DNA of 64,000 bases from RGIG4576 sp045656705 (GTDB lineage Bacteria; Bacteroidota; Bacteroidia; Bacteroidales; Muribaculaceae). A program made the translations under genes and the position numbers. Positions 1-7,391 of the stretch are shown piece after piece (positions within the stretch are counted from its first letter, which is position 1; each line of letters starts with the position of its first letter). The notes beneath the pieces are model-generated. The model did no database searches, was not told the DNA's origin, and worked only from the letters and a program-made list of their open reading frames with translations. The DNA is taken from assembly GCA_045656705.1 (NCBI GenBank), contig JAZORR010000007.1:1-64000 (forward strand), written 5' to 3'.

Positions 1-102
1 TCGGCTTCTCAAGCCGTTTCTAACGACGTTGTGCGAGCCACAAAAAAGCATTTTTTTTACCATATCAATGAAAATCTACACAAAGATATGAATTTCAATT
101 AA
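1..102 (+). other. Possible 3' end of a truncated reading frame at the window edge
   Basis: Frame 1 is open from the first base and stops with TAA at 100-102, giving 33 residues that begin SASQAVSND and end HKDMNFN. A short hairpin (CGGCTT/AAGCCG, about 2-16) lies inside it. No family is recognisable and the stretch may be non-coding. It sits just upstream of the decayed mobile-element protein, so it may belong to the same remnant. Confidence 0.2.
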
Positions 103-125
103 TTACAGCGTTTTTATCCTACTTT

Positions 126-847
126 TTGTCCACCTTGCCTAAAATTCTTATAAAAAAAGGCGATGAGGTCGTTACATTACGCAGAAATGTAAGAGGAAAT
201 GGCAAAAAAATAGCCGATAAGAATTGGATTCTTACGGCTTATAATGAAAAATCAGCTGACTCCACAAGTGCTATAAGTGTTGTTAATCAAGGTCAAGCTG
301 CACCGACCACTGATTTTTCAGTGGGCAAAGTTAGTGAGGATAATTTTGATATACAAGAAAATAATAAAAAATCTTTTGCTAACATAGAAAATAATGACTA
401 CAACAATGAAGATGAAGTTCGATTTTCGGTGGGAGATGAGCGAAATTTGGTGGGTGTGCATAATCTTAGTGAACGCGATTTGGCGCACGTGGCTAAAATG
501 GGTGGTATCGCTAATCCATCGATGGCGGTGGTGAATCGTGATATTGCTACGCTTGATAACTTCGGTGAAATATCGTTGATAGCACCAAAGACGCTTATCG
601 ACAAGAAGACCGGGAAGAATGCTGGCACATGGACTGCTGATGCGTATTCACCAAGATATCCGAAGGTGGATTATACATTCGACCGAAAGTGCGTGATGCA
701 TTAAAGAAACGCATAGAGGATGCTGGAATGACCGACTACGATGCTGAGGCTTTAATCCAAGAGATTGAAAGTAATGGTAAGAGATGGCTCGTGGGTGCAC
801 TAGGCTGTTTTATTTCTCGCTTACAGCGAGTGTTTTGGATAGATTAA
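126..847 (+). pseudogene. Remnant of a phage/ICE-type large polyvalent protein, frameshifted
   Basis: The first frame (126-704) opens with TTG and no convincing start signal. Its N-terminal part carries the pattern KNWILTAY, resembling the end of the phage Barnase/EndoU/ColicinE5-D/RelE-like nuclease (PBECR) domains of large polyvalent proteins. The middle part reads NLVGVHNLSERDL, GGIANPSMAVV, GEISLIAPKTLID and DAYSPRYPKVDYTFDRK, as in MuF-associated and conjugative-element megaproteins. The frame then stops at 704. From about 683 the next frame continues the match (PKVRDALKKRIEDAG, YDAEALIQEIESNG) and stops at 845-847, so one indel near 680-690 splits one ancestral gene. Full-length homologs are usually much larger, so this is a truncated and frameshifted fragment with no likely function. 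Family assignment is from memory of the motif pattern. Confidence 0.7.
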
Positions 848-893
848 TATTAAAAAAATAAGACACAAAGGTGAAATTTTGTTCAATGATTTC

Positions 894-1028
894 GCGTCTT
901 CGCAGACGCAACTATTTGAATATCAATTATCTGTAAGCTTTAATGCATACGGCTATGCATAAAAACAGTCCTTCGGACTTAGCTTAGCTTTTATTGATGG
1001 GTATTGCGGACGCAGGAGGCGTGCGTCC
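894..1028. repeat. Cluster of four short perfect hairpins
   Basis: Four perfect inverted repeats follow each other within 135 bp of non-coding DNA: GCGTCT/AGACGC (894-899/904-909), ATGCATA/TATGCAT (943-949/954-960), AGTCC/GGACT (967-971/975-979) and GGACGCA/TGCGTCC (1008-1014/1022-1028). The arms differ from one another, so this is not a simple tandem repeat. The cluster lies between the mobile-element remnant and udp and may be a further relic of that element or a structured RNA. Confidence 0.45.
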
Positions 1029-1080
1029 ATATTTTCTTTTGATAATCAGTGGATTAATAATTATGAATGGAAAGTGAAAT

Positions 1081-1108
1081 AGGCTGTGTCAAAAAAATGA
1101 CACAGCCT
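1081..1108. terminator. Rho-independent terminator downstream of udp
   Basis: Perfect 11-bp stem AGGCTGTGTCA/TGACACAGCCT around an A-rich loop, 15 bp past the udp stop codon. Confidence 0.8.
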
Positions 1109-1123
1109 TAATATGGTTTGATG

Positions 1124-1999
1124 TTAAATGCGGTCGAGGACTGTTTTTACGAGGTCGGCGATTGCTGTTTTGTAATTAGGAGTTGCACCATTGTTGCGAC
1201 GATTGGCAATGATAGAGCACACGGTCATGGCTTTGTGTCCCATAAGTTTAGCAAGACCTTGCAGTGCTGAACTTTCCATTTCATAGTTTGTGACGCGAAG
1301 TCCGTTGTGGCGGAAAGTTTCAATTTTGTTGTTTAATTCTGGTTCGGCAAGAGGGAGTCTCACTTCACGACCTTGTGGACCATAGAAACCTACAGCGGCG
1401 ATGGTGTTGCCACGAAGCATATCATCACCACCAATGCGTTGCACTAATTCTTCGTCGGCATCTACTACATAAGGTTTGCACCAAAGAGGATTCCAATCTA
1501 CATGATTGCAGAATGATGTTTCGAATTCAAGGTCGCACACTTCGTTGCGATTGGCATAGAAGTTAAGTACACCGTCGAACCCGATGGCTTTAGTAGCAAT
1601 TACAGGAGTGCCGAGAGCTATATCTGCTTGAAGAGAGCCGGAAGTGCCTATGCGCACGATTTCGAGTTGGCGAAGATTGTCCTTTACAGTGCGAGTGGCA
1701 AAATCGATATTGGCAAGAGCGTCGAGTTCGTTCATTACGATATCGATATTATCAGGGCCAATGCCGTGTGAAAGGCACATAAGTTTTTTACCTTTATATG
1801 TGCCACCGATAGCGTGAAATTCTCTGCTTGATACATTGAAATCTTGAGTGTCGAAGAGAGAAGCCACCATATCCACTCTCGAAGGGTCGCCTACGACGAT
1901 GATTTTATCGGTAAGTTGCTCGGGGGTGAGGTGAAGGTGGAATATACTGCCATCACTATTTATGATTAATTCTGAATCTAGAATCACTTTCTTAGTCAT
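1124..1999 (-). CDS. udp: Uridine phosphorylase / nucleoside phosphorylase
   Basis: A 291-residue cytosolic enzyme of the PNP/UDP phosphorylase family, expected to split uridine (and possibly deoxyuridine) with phosphate into uracil and ribose-1-phosphate for pyrimidine salvage. Visible motifs are the phosphate-binding VVGDPSRVD near residues 36-44, RIGTSGSLQ near the centre, and the purine/uridine phosphorylase signature NYEMESSALQGLA near residues 240-250 that binds ribose. Length is slightly above the E. coli Udp (about 250), as is common in Bacteroidota. It starts with ATG at 1999 and is transcribed alone. A strong terminator follows at 1081-1108. The substrate (uridine versus other nucleosides) is inferred from family. 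Confidence 0.88.
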   Translation of the reverse strand: MTKKVILDSELIINSDGSIFHLHLTPEQLTDKIIVVGDPSRVDMVASLFDTQDFNVSSREFHAIGGTYKGKKLMCLSHGIGPDNIDIVMNELDALANIDFATRTVKDNLRQLEIVRIGTSGSLQADIALGTPVIATKAIGFDGVLNFYANRNEVCDLEFETSFCNHVDWNPLWCKPYVVDADEELVQRIGGDDMLRGNTIAAVGFYGPQGREVRLPLAEPELNNKIETFRHNGLRVTNYEMESSALQGLAKLMGHKAMTVCSIIANRRNNGATPNYKTAIADLVKTVLDRI

Positions 2000-2159
2000 A
2001 TCACATGCTTTTTATAATTGTTATAATTACTACAAATATACACATTTTTTTGAATATAGGGTTTGTTTTAAATGTAAAAAATGAAAAGAAACTATATTCT
2101 ATCTAATTTGAATGAATGAATAAGAGGGGAAAACATTCGCTTAAGACATAGTTTTTTTG

Positions 2160-2167
2160 TATCTTTG
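2160..2167 (+). promoter_or_regulatory. Bacteroidota -7 promoter box for the Omp85 lipoprotein gene
   Basis: TATCTTTG matches TAnnTTTG and lies 22 bp before the ATG at 2190, which predicts a short leader. No clear TTTG -33 box is visible. Confidence 0.6.
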
Positions 2168-2189
2168 TGTGTTTTTTTAATTTGGGTAA

Positions 2190-4508
2190 ATGCGTCATTT
2201 AATATACATATGGTGTGTGGTGCTTGTGGCTGTGTGCTTGACTGCGTGCAGTAGTACTAAATTTGTGCCTGAGAATCAGTGTCTTGTAGAGAAGGCGACC
2301 GTAAATATTTTAGATAATAAGAATTACACTGGGAGCGATGTGTATAACTATTTGCGTCAGTTGCCTAATCACTCTGTGCTTGGAGGGCTTAAGTTGCAAT
2401 TGGGCGTGTATAACCTCGCGGGTAGAGATTCTACGAAAAAAATAAATCGTTGGTTGCAAAACATTGGCGAAGCACCTGTGATATATAATAATGCACTTAC
2501 CGAGGCTTCAAAAAAGGAATTGTTGAGATTTTTTGTGAATAAGGGTTACCTTGGCGCAAAAGTGGAGTATGACACAGTGGTGCGTAAAGGTGGCAAGAAG
2601 GTGGATGTGGTGTATAATGTGACTACAGGTTCACCTCATCGCATAAAGACGATTACCTATGACATAGCAAGCGATGAAATAGCACGAATAGTGTTGGCTG
2701 ATACTATGGCGAGCAATTTGAAATGCAATATGTCACTCGATAGAAATGAGATGAGTAACTATCGTGATAATGTGACTCGAATGCTTCGCGAAAAGGGGTA
2801 TTATGCATTTAATAAGGAACATCTCACATTTATTGCCGATACCACAGCTGGCAGTTATGATGTGAACCTTACCGTGAAGATAGTGCAGCCTACGAAAAAC
2901 GATAAACTTGAGTTCTACACTTCGCATCGTCCGTTTTATGTGCGAAATGTGGTGTTTGTGACTAATTTCAATCCACTTATGCGTAAAGAGGGTGGAAAAT
3001 ATGAGGCAGAGGACACCACTTATTATAATGGACTTACAATTCTATCGGACGGAGAAAAGTATTTGAGAAGTAAAATATTAGATGAGTGCTGCTTTATAAA
3101 ACCGGGAGAATGCTATAATTCATCGGATGTGAATAAGACTTATCAGGCACTTGGACGACTTGGTATCTTAAAGTTTATCAATATAGAACTTTCGCCTGTG
3201 GGCGCTTTTGATGGAAAGGCGTGGCTCGATGCATATGTGTTGCTCACTCCTGGCAAATCGCAATCGGTGTCGCTGTCGCTTGAAGGTACTAATTCTGAAG
3301 GTGACTTAGGCTTCGGAGTAGGGGCTGGATATCAGCATAAAAACCTTCAAAAGGGTTCGGAAGTGTTGAATACAAAATTTAAAGCATCTTACGAAAGTCT
3401 ATCGGGAGACTTGAGCGGACTTATCAATAAGAATTATTCGGAATATTCGGGAGAAATAGGTATTACCTATCCAAAGTTTAAAGCTCCATTCCTACAGAAG
3501 GAGTTTAAGCAAAAGATACTTGCATCCACCGAAATTGCTACACAGTTTAATTATCAAGAGCGTCCTGAATATACTCGAATAATAGCAGGTGCTGCATATA
3601 AGTATCTATGGAAAGAACGAAATAAAAACACTCGTCACACGGTGACTGTGGTGGATGTGAATTATGTGTATTTGCCTGAAAGTAAGATGAATTTCCTTGA
3701 TAGTATACAGAATCCACTTTTGCGTTATTCTTATGAAGACCACTTCATTATGCGAATGGGTTACTCATTCTATCATTCAAATAAGAAAGAACGAGATTTC
3801 TTGAAATCGCATTTCCAAGAAAATATCTATACGATAAGAGCTGGGGCAGAGACAGCAGGTAATCTTTTGTATGGTATCTCCAATGCTATAGGTAGCGAAA
3901 AACGCGATGGAGCGTATGAGGTGTTTGGAATCAGATACTCACAATACGCAAAGTTTGACTTTGATTATTCGCTGACTCACAATTTCACTACAAAGAGTTC
4001 GGTGGCATTCAGAGTGGGAGCAGGAGTTGCGTTCCCTTATGGCAATTCAAATGTGTTGCCATTTGAAAAACGCTTTTATGCCGGAGGTGCCAATAGTGTG
4101 CGTGGATGGGGTGTGAGAACATTAGGTCCGGGTACGTTCAGTGGCACAAATTCGGTGAATAACTTTATATATCAATGTGGAGATGTGCGATTTGACCTTA
4201 ATTTAGAATATCGTGCAAAACTATTCTGGATACTTGAACTTGGAGCATTTATAGACGCTGGTAATATATGGACTATAAGAGATTATGAAGATCAACCAGG
4301 TGGTGTGTTTAAGATAAACGAATTTTATAAACAAATAGCGGCATCGTATGGACTTGGGTTGCGACTTGACTTTGATTTCTTTCTATTGCGATTTGATGTG
4401 GGTATGAAGGCCCACAATCCAGCAAAGGGGCAAGAAAAATGGCCACTACTCAATCCTAAATGGAAACGTGATGCGGCATTCCACTTCTCGGTGGGTTATC
4501 CTTTTTAA
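2190..4508 (+). CDS. BamA/TamA (Omp85) family outer-membrane lipoprotein
   Basis: A 772-residue protein with a lipoprotein signal peptide: hydrophobic stretch followed by the lipobox LTAC, with lipidated Cys at residue 20. The N-terminal half contains POTRA-like modules (for example the segment around LRFFVNKGYLGAKVEYDTV and the later YQALGRLGILKFINIEL). The C-terminal ~370 residues form the 16-strand surface-antigen barrel, with the characteristic RFYAGGANSVRGWG (the VRGW loop-6 motif) and a final strand ending in an aromatic residue (FHFSVGYPF). Omp85 proteins insert or translocate proteins at the outer membrane. A lipidated Omp85 distinct from BamA is common in Bacteroidota, and I infer an accessory TamA-like role. 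The HAD gene follows 48 bp downstream and may be co-transcribed. Confidence 0.88.
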   Translation: MRHLIYIWCVVLVAVCLTACSSTKFVPENQCLVEKATVNILDNKNYTGSDVYNYLRQLPNHSVLGGLKLQLGVYNLAGRDSTKKINRWLQNIGEAPVIYNNALTEASKKELLRFFVNKGYLGAKVEYDTVVRKGGKKVDVVYNVTTGSPHRIKTITYDIASDEIARIVLADTMASNLKCNMSLDRNEMSNYRDNVTRMLREKGYYAFNKEHLTFIADTTAGSYDVNLTVKIVQPTKNDKLEFYTSHRPFYVRNVVFVTNFNPLMRKEGGKYEAEDTTYYNGLTILSDGEKYLRSKILDECCFIKPGECYNSSDVNKTYQALGRLGILKFINIELSPVGAFDGKAWLDAYVLLTPGKSQSVSLSLEGTNSEGDLGFGVGAGYQHKNLQKGSEVLNTKFKASYESLSGDLSGLINKNYSEYSGEIGITYPKFKAPFLQKEFKQKILASTEIATQFNYQERPEYTRIIAGAAYKYLWKERNKNTRHTVTVVDVNYVYLPESKMNFLDSIQNPLLRYSYEDHFIMRMGYSFYHSNKKERDFLKSHFQENIYTIRAGAETAGNLLYGISNAIGSEKRDGAYEVFGIRYSQYAKFDFDYSLTHNFTTKSSVAFRVGAGVAFPYGNSNVLPFEKRFYAGGANSVRGWGVRTLGPGTFSGTNSVNNFIYQCGDVRFDLNLEYRAKLFWILELGAFIDAGNIWTIRDYEDQPGGVFKINEFYKQIAASYGLGLRLDFDFFLLRFDVGMKAHNPAKGQEKWPLLNPKWKRDAAFHFSVGYPF

Positions 4509-4556
4509 AGGATACCATATATAATATGTGTAACTTGTAACAAAAAATAAGATACA

Positions 4557-5225
4557 ATGAAGAAATTAGCAATTTTTGACTTGGATGGAACTCTGTTGAA
4601 TACGATTGAAGACTTAGGGCAATCGGCAAATTATGCTTTGGCAGAATGTGGTTATCCTATTCACAATATGGCATCATACCCATTCTTGGTGGGAAATGGA
4701 GTAAAGAATCTGCTGTTACGAGCAGTGCCTGAGGATGCACGCAATGAAATGTCGATAGCAAGTGTGTTGAAAGTGTTTAAAGCATACTATGATGAGCATA
4801 ATTGCGATCGCACAATCCCTTATACAGGATTGCCTGAACTTCTTGAAGAACTTGTGGCGATGGGTGTGAGGGTGGCAGTGGCATCAAATAAGTATCAAGC
4901 AGCAACAGAGAAGATAGTACGCCACTATTTTCCAAATATCGATTTTGTTGCTGTTAATGGTCAGCAAGAAGGTGTGCCTGTGAAGCCAGATCCATCAATA
5001 GTGTTTGATATTTTGCTGAAGGCAGGCGTTATGAAAGACGAAACAGTGTTTATCGGCGATTCGGGTGTGGATATGGAAACAGCCCGCCGTGCGTGTGTGG
5101 ATTCGATAGGAGTAACTTGGGGTTTCAGACCTGAAAAAGAATTGATAGAAACATTTGCAGGCAATGTGGTGCATAGTCCCGCTGAAATTCTTGAACTCAT
5201 CAAGAATTATGAAGTGAGACAGTGA
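4557..5225 (+). CDS. gph: HAD-family phosphatase, phosphoglycolate phosphatase-like
   Basis: A 222-residue cytosolic HAD subfamily IA hydrolase. Motif I is DLDGTLLNT at residues 8-16 (nucleophile and acid/base Asp), motif II is VASNK, motif III lies in KPDPSIV, and motif IV is FIGDSGVDMETARRA, all intact. A helical cap lies between motifs I and II. Gph-type enzymes dephosphorylate 2-phosphoglycolate made during DNA repair, but relatives act on other small phosphates (PPi, nucleotides), so the substrate is an inference. The ATG at 4557 lies 48 bp after the Omp85 stop. Confidence 0.82.
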   Translation: MKKLAIFDLDGTLLNTIEDLGQSANYALAECGYPIHNMASYPFLVGNGVKNLLLRAVPEDARNEMSIASVLKVFKAYYDEHNCDRTIPYTGLPELLEELVAMGVRVAVASNKYQAATEKIVRHYFPNIDFVAVNGQQEGVPVKPDPSIVFDILLKAGVMKDETVFIGDSGVDMETARRACVDSIGVTWGFRPEKELIETFAGNVVHSPAEILELIKNYEVRQ

Positions 5226-5265
5226 ATTGTTACAAGAATGTTATAATTTGAACGACGAGAGTCGT

Positions 5266-5273
5266 TATTTTTG
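5266..5273 (+). promoter_or_regulatory. Bacteroidota -7 promoter box for the AspT/YidE-type transporter
   Basis: TATTTTTG matches TAnnTTTG, 42 bp upstream of the ATG. TTTG at 5247-5250 is only 15 bp away, which is closer than the usual 19-21 bp. Confidence 0.5.
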
Positions 5274-5315
5274 CAAAAGTTGAATTTTAATTAGTTACCT
5301 ATAATTCATAAAGAA

Positions 5316-6992
5316 ATGGATTGGATTCTTGATTTGTTGTTTAATGAGAACTCAGTGGCACACGCTATACTATTGTATGCGTTTGTTATTGCGTTTGGTG
5401 TACTCCTTGGAAAGGTGAAAATCTTTGGAGTGTCGTTGGGTGTTACATTTGTGCTATTTGTGGGGCTATTTGTGGGGCATTTCGGCTTTGGTGTAAATGG
5501 TAACACACTGAAATTTGTTCAAGATTTTGGACTTATTTTGTTTATTTTCTCTATCGGTCTGCAAGTGGGTCCAGGTTTTTTCTCATCATTTAAGAAAGGT
5601 GGATTGTTGCTCAACGGATTGGCAATGCTAATTATAGCATTGAATGTAGTGGTGGCATTGACTATATATTTTACGGCAGGCAATGTGTCGTTTACCGAAA
5701 TAGTGGGTATCTTGTCGGGAGCAGTAACAAATACGCCCGGTCTTGGTGCCGCACAACAAACTCTTGCCGAAATACAAGGAGAAGGTGCGGCAAATGCTAT
5801 TCAAGGAATGTCGATGGGATATGCTGCCGCTTATCCACTTGGTGTGGTGGGGATTATCCTTTCGATGATATTGCTCAAGGTGATTTTTAAAATTAATCTT
5901 GAAGATGAGGCAAAGAAACTTGAAGAAGACAATAGTCAGAGTCAATTGATGCCACATGTAGTAACACTTCGTGCTGAAAATTCGGGTATTTTCAATAAAA
6001 CAGTGAAGGAAATTCACGATGTGATAGGTAGAAATTTTGTGATTTCTCGTATACAAAGTGGAAATCGTATAATTATCCCAACTGCAAGTACAGAGGTGAA
6101 AAAAGATGATTTGCTTCTTACTGTGATGTCGGCACAAGATGAATCGGCCTATGTGACTATTATCGGCTCGAAAGTGGAACACGATTGGGAAGTAGAAAAT
6201 AGCCCTGTGGTGTCGCGTCGCATTCTTGTGACAAATAGTCAAATGAATGGTAAGAAACTTGGAACTATGCGTTTGCACGCAGGTTATCGCTTGAATGTGA
6301 CTCGTATCAATCGTGCCGGTGTGGATTTGCTTGCTACTCCAAACCTTGCATTGCAAATGGGTGACCGATTGACTGTGGTGGGAAGTATAGATGACATTGA
6401 ACGCTTCGCTGCAAAACTTGGTAACTCATTGAAGCGATTGAATGAGCCAAATATCTTTACTATGTTTATAGGTATATTGCTCGGTATAGTGTTGGGTTCT
6501 ATTCCATTTGCATTACCAGGAATGTCGGTGCCAATGAAACTCGGTTTGGCGGGTGGTCCGCTTATCGTGGCAATTCTATTGAGTAGATTTGGGCATAAAA
6601 TCAAGGTAATAACATATACATCATCGGCGGCAAACTTGTTGCTACGCGAAATAGGCATCTGTCTGTTCCTTGCCTCTGTGGGTATAGCTGCAGGTAAGGG
6701 ATTTGCTGGAACTGTGTTTAATGTTACGGGTGCTATGTGGGTGCTTTATGGATTTATGATTACTGTGATTCCTCTTGTGGTGGTGAGCATTATTGCGAGA
6801 GCGAAATTCAAAATCAATTATTTCACAATTATGGGGCTTATGTCGGGCGGTACAACCGATCCACCAGCACTTGCTTATGCAAATAAGACAGCAAACAATG
6901 ATGCTCCTGCCGTGTCGTATTCAACAGTGTATCCACTCACAATGTTCATGAGAGTGGTATCGGCACAATTGTTGATATTGTTGTTAGCGTAG
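5316..6992 (+). CDS. AspT/YidE/YbjL-family antiporter with paired TrkA-C domains
   Basis: A 558-residue inner-membrane protein. About five membrane helices precede residue 190 and about five or six follow residue 375. Between them are two cytosolic RCK_C (TrkA-C) modules, roughly residues 210-285 and 295-370 (VISRIQSGNRIIIP, DLLLTVMSA; GYRLNVTRINRAG, GDRLTVVGS). Family motifs such as GAVTNTPGLGAA and GGTTDPPALAYAN sit in equivalent positions of the two membrane halves, as in aspartate:alanine exchanger-type proteins. Length fits the family (about 550-560). The transported solute is not known for most members and cannot be read from sequence. It has its own promoter box, and a terminator follows at 7021-7060. 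Confidence 0.85.
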   Translation: MDWILDLLFNENSVAHAILLYAFVIAFGVLLGKVKIFGVSLGVTFVLFVGLFVGHFGFGVNGNTLKFVQDFGLILFIFSIGLQVGPGFFSSFKKGGLLLNGLAMLIIALNVVVALTIYFTAGNVSFTEIVGILSGAVTNTPGLGAAQQTLAEIQGEGAANAIQGMSMGYAAAYPLGVVGIILSMILLKVIFKINLEDEAKKLEEDNSQSQLMPHVVTLRAENSGIFNKTVKEIHDVIGRNFVISRIQSGNRIIIPTASTEVKKDDLLLTVMSAQDESAYVTIIGSKVEHDWEVENSPVVSRRILVTNSQMNGKKLGTMRLHAGYRLNVTRINRAGVDLLATPNLALQMGDRLTVVGSIDDIERFAAKLGNSLKRLNEPNIFTMFIGILLGIVLGSIPFALPGMSVPMKLGLAGGPLIVAILLSRFGHKIKVITYTSSAANLLLREIGICLFLASVGIAAGKGFAGTVFNVTGAMWVLYGFMITVIPLVVVSIIARAKFKINYFTIMGLMSGGTTDPPALAYANKTANNDAPAVSYSTVYPLTMFMRVVSAQLLILLLA

Positions 6993-7020
6993 ATTGAATA
7001 GGTTATGCATTTTAAGGAAT

Positions 7021-7060
7021 AAAAGTCGGGTGCAATGTATTATCTTTGCATCCGATTTTA
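7021..7060 (+). terminator. Rho-independent terminator after the transporter gene
   Basis: Stem AAAGTCGGGTGCAA/TTGCATCCGATTTT (two G-U pairs) followed by a T-rich stretch, about 30 bp past the stop. Confidence 0.75.
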
Positions 7061-7067
7061 ATTTAGG

Positions 7068-7098
7068 ATTGTAAAAATGCAATAAAATTGTAAAAATG
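7068..7098. repeat. 12-bp direct repeat upstream of the ilv promoter
   Basis: ATTGTAAAAATG occurs at 7068-7079 and again at 7087-7098, a 19-bp period (just under two helical turns), about 43 bp before the ilv -33 box. It could be a regulator site, or chance in an A/T-rich stretch. Confidence 0.3.
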
Positions 7099-7140
7099 AT
7101 GAATAAAATGCAGTAAAGTTGAATTTTTTTGTAATTTTTC

Positions 7141-7171
7141 TTTGCAAGTTTAAGAATTAAAGTTAACTTTG
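7141..7171 (+). promoter_or_regulatory. Promoter of the ilv operon
   Basis: TTTG (7141-7144) and TAACTTTG (7164-7171) are separated by 19 bp, an almost ideal Bacteroidota sigma-ABfr promoter. The predicted start is near 7177-7179, about 20 bp before the leader-peptide ATG. Confidence 0.8.
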
Positions 7172-7199
7172 CGATATGAAACTATAAAACATCAATTTT

Positions 7200-7277
7200 A
7201 TGTATTCTTTAATTACTAATATTTCAAGTTTGGTGCTGGTGGCGATTATTAATGTCGTCGTGGTCATTATTGAATAA
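7200..7277 (+). CDS. ilv leader peptide (25 aa, rich in Ile/Leu/Val)
   Basis: A 26-codon ORF starting MYSLITNIS and ending NVVVVIIE. Fifteen of its 25 residues are Leu, Ile or Val, and a run of four Val plus two Ile codons (7254-7271) falls just before the stop. It lies between a good promoter and a terminator that directly precedes ilvD, the position and composition of an ilvL-type control peptide. Slow decoding of the Val/Ile run when charged tRNAs are scarce would hold a ribosome there. The peptide itself probably has no function. It is too short for usual gene callers. Confidence 0.85.
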   Translation: MYSLITNISSLVLVAIINVVVVIIE

Positions 7278-7285
7278 TAGTAATA

Positions 7286-7376
7286 GGGAGGATTCGTAAA
7301 AGATACGAGAAAAGAAAACAATTTATAAAAAACATATAAACCTTTCCTCCTAAATATAGTTGGAAAGGTTTTTTAA
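7286..7376 (+). promoter_or_regulatory. Transcription attenuator of the ilv operon
   Basis: The terminator stem AAACCTTTCC/GGAAAGGTTT (7338-7347/7362-7371) is followed by a T run ending just before the ilvD start. Upstream, GGAGGA (7287-7292), with a possible extra G-U pair at 7286, can pair with TCCTCC (7345-7350), overlapping the 5' terminator arm, so the two structures exclude each other. A small hairpin TCGTA/TACGA (7294-7298/7304-7308) lies between. GGAGGA sits only 9 nt after the leader stop. A ribosome that finishes the leader would mask it and allow termination; one stalled on the Val/Ile codons would leave it free for the antiterminator. This is inferred from base pairing by eye, not folded by computation. 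Confidence 0.75.
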
Positions 7377-7391
7377 TTGAAACTATACATT

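Noticed and set aside
7041..7048. TATCTTTG as a second ilv promoter
   Set aside because: It lies inside the stem-loop of the terminator at 7021-7060 and is 93 bp from a much better promoter; probably chance.
7377..7391. TTG at 7377 as the ilvD start
   Set aside because: It lies immediately after the attenuator T run and adds five residues not typical of IlvD; ATG 7392 is preferred.
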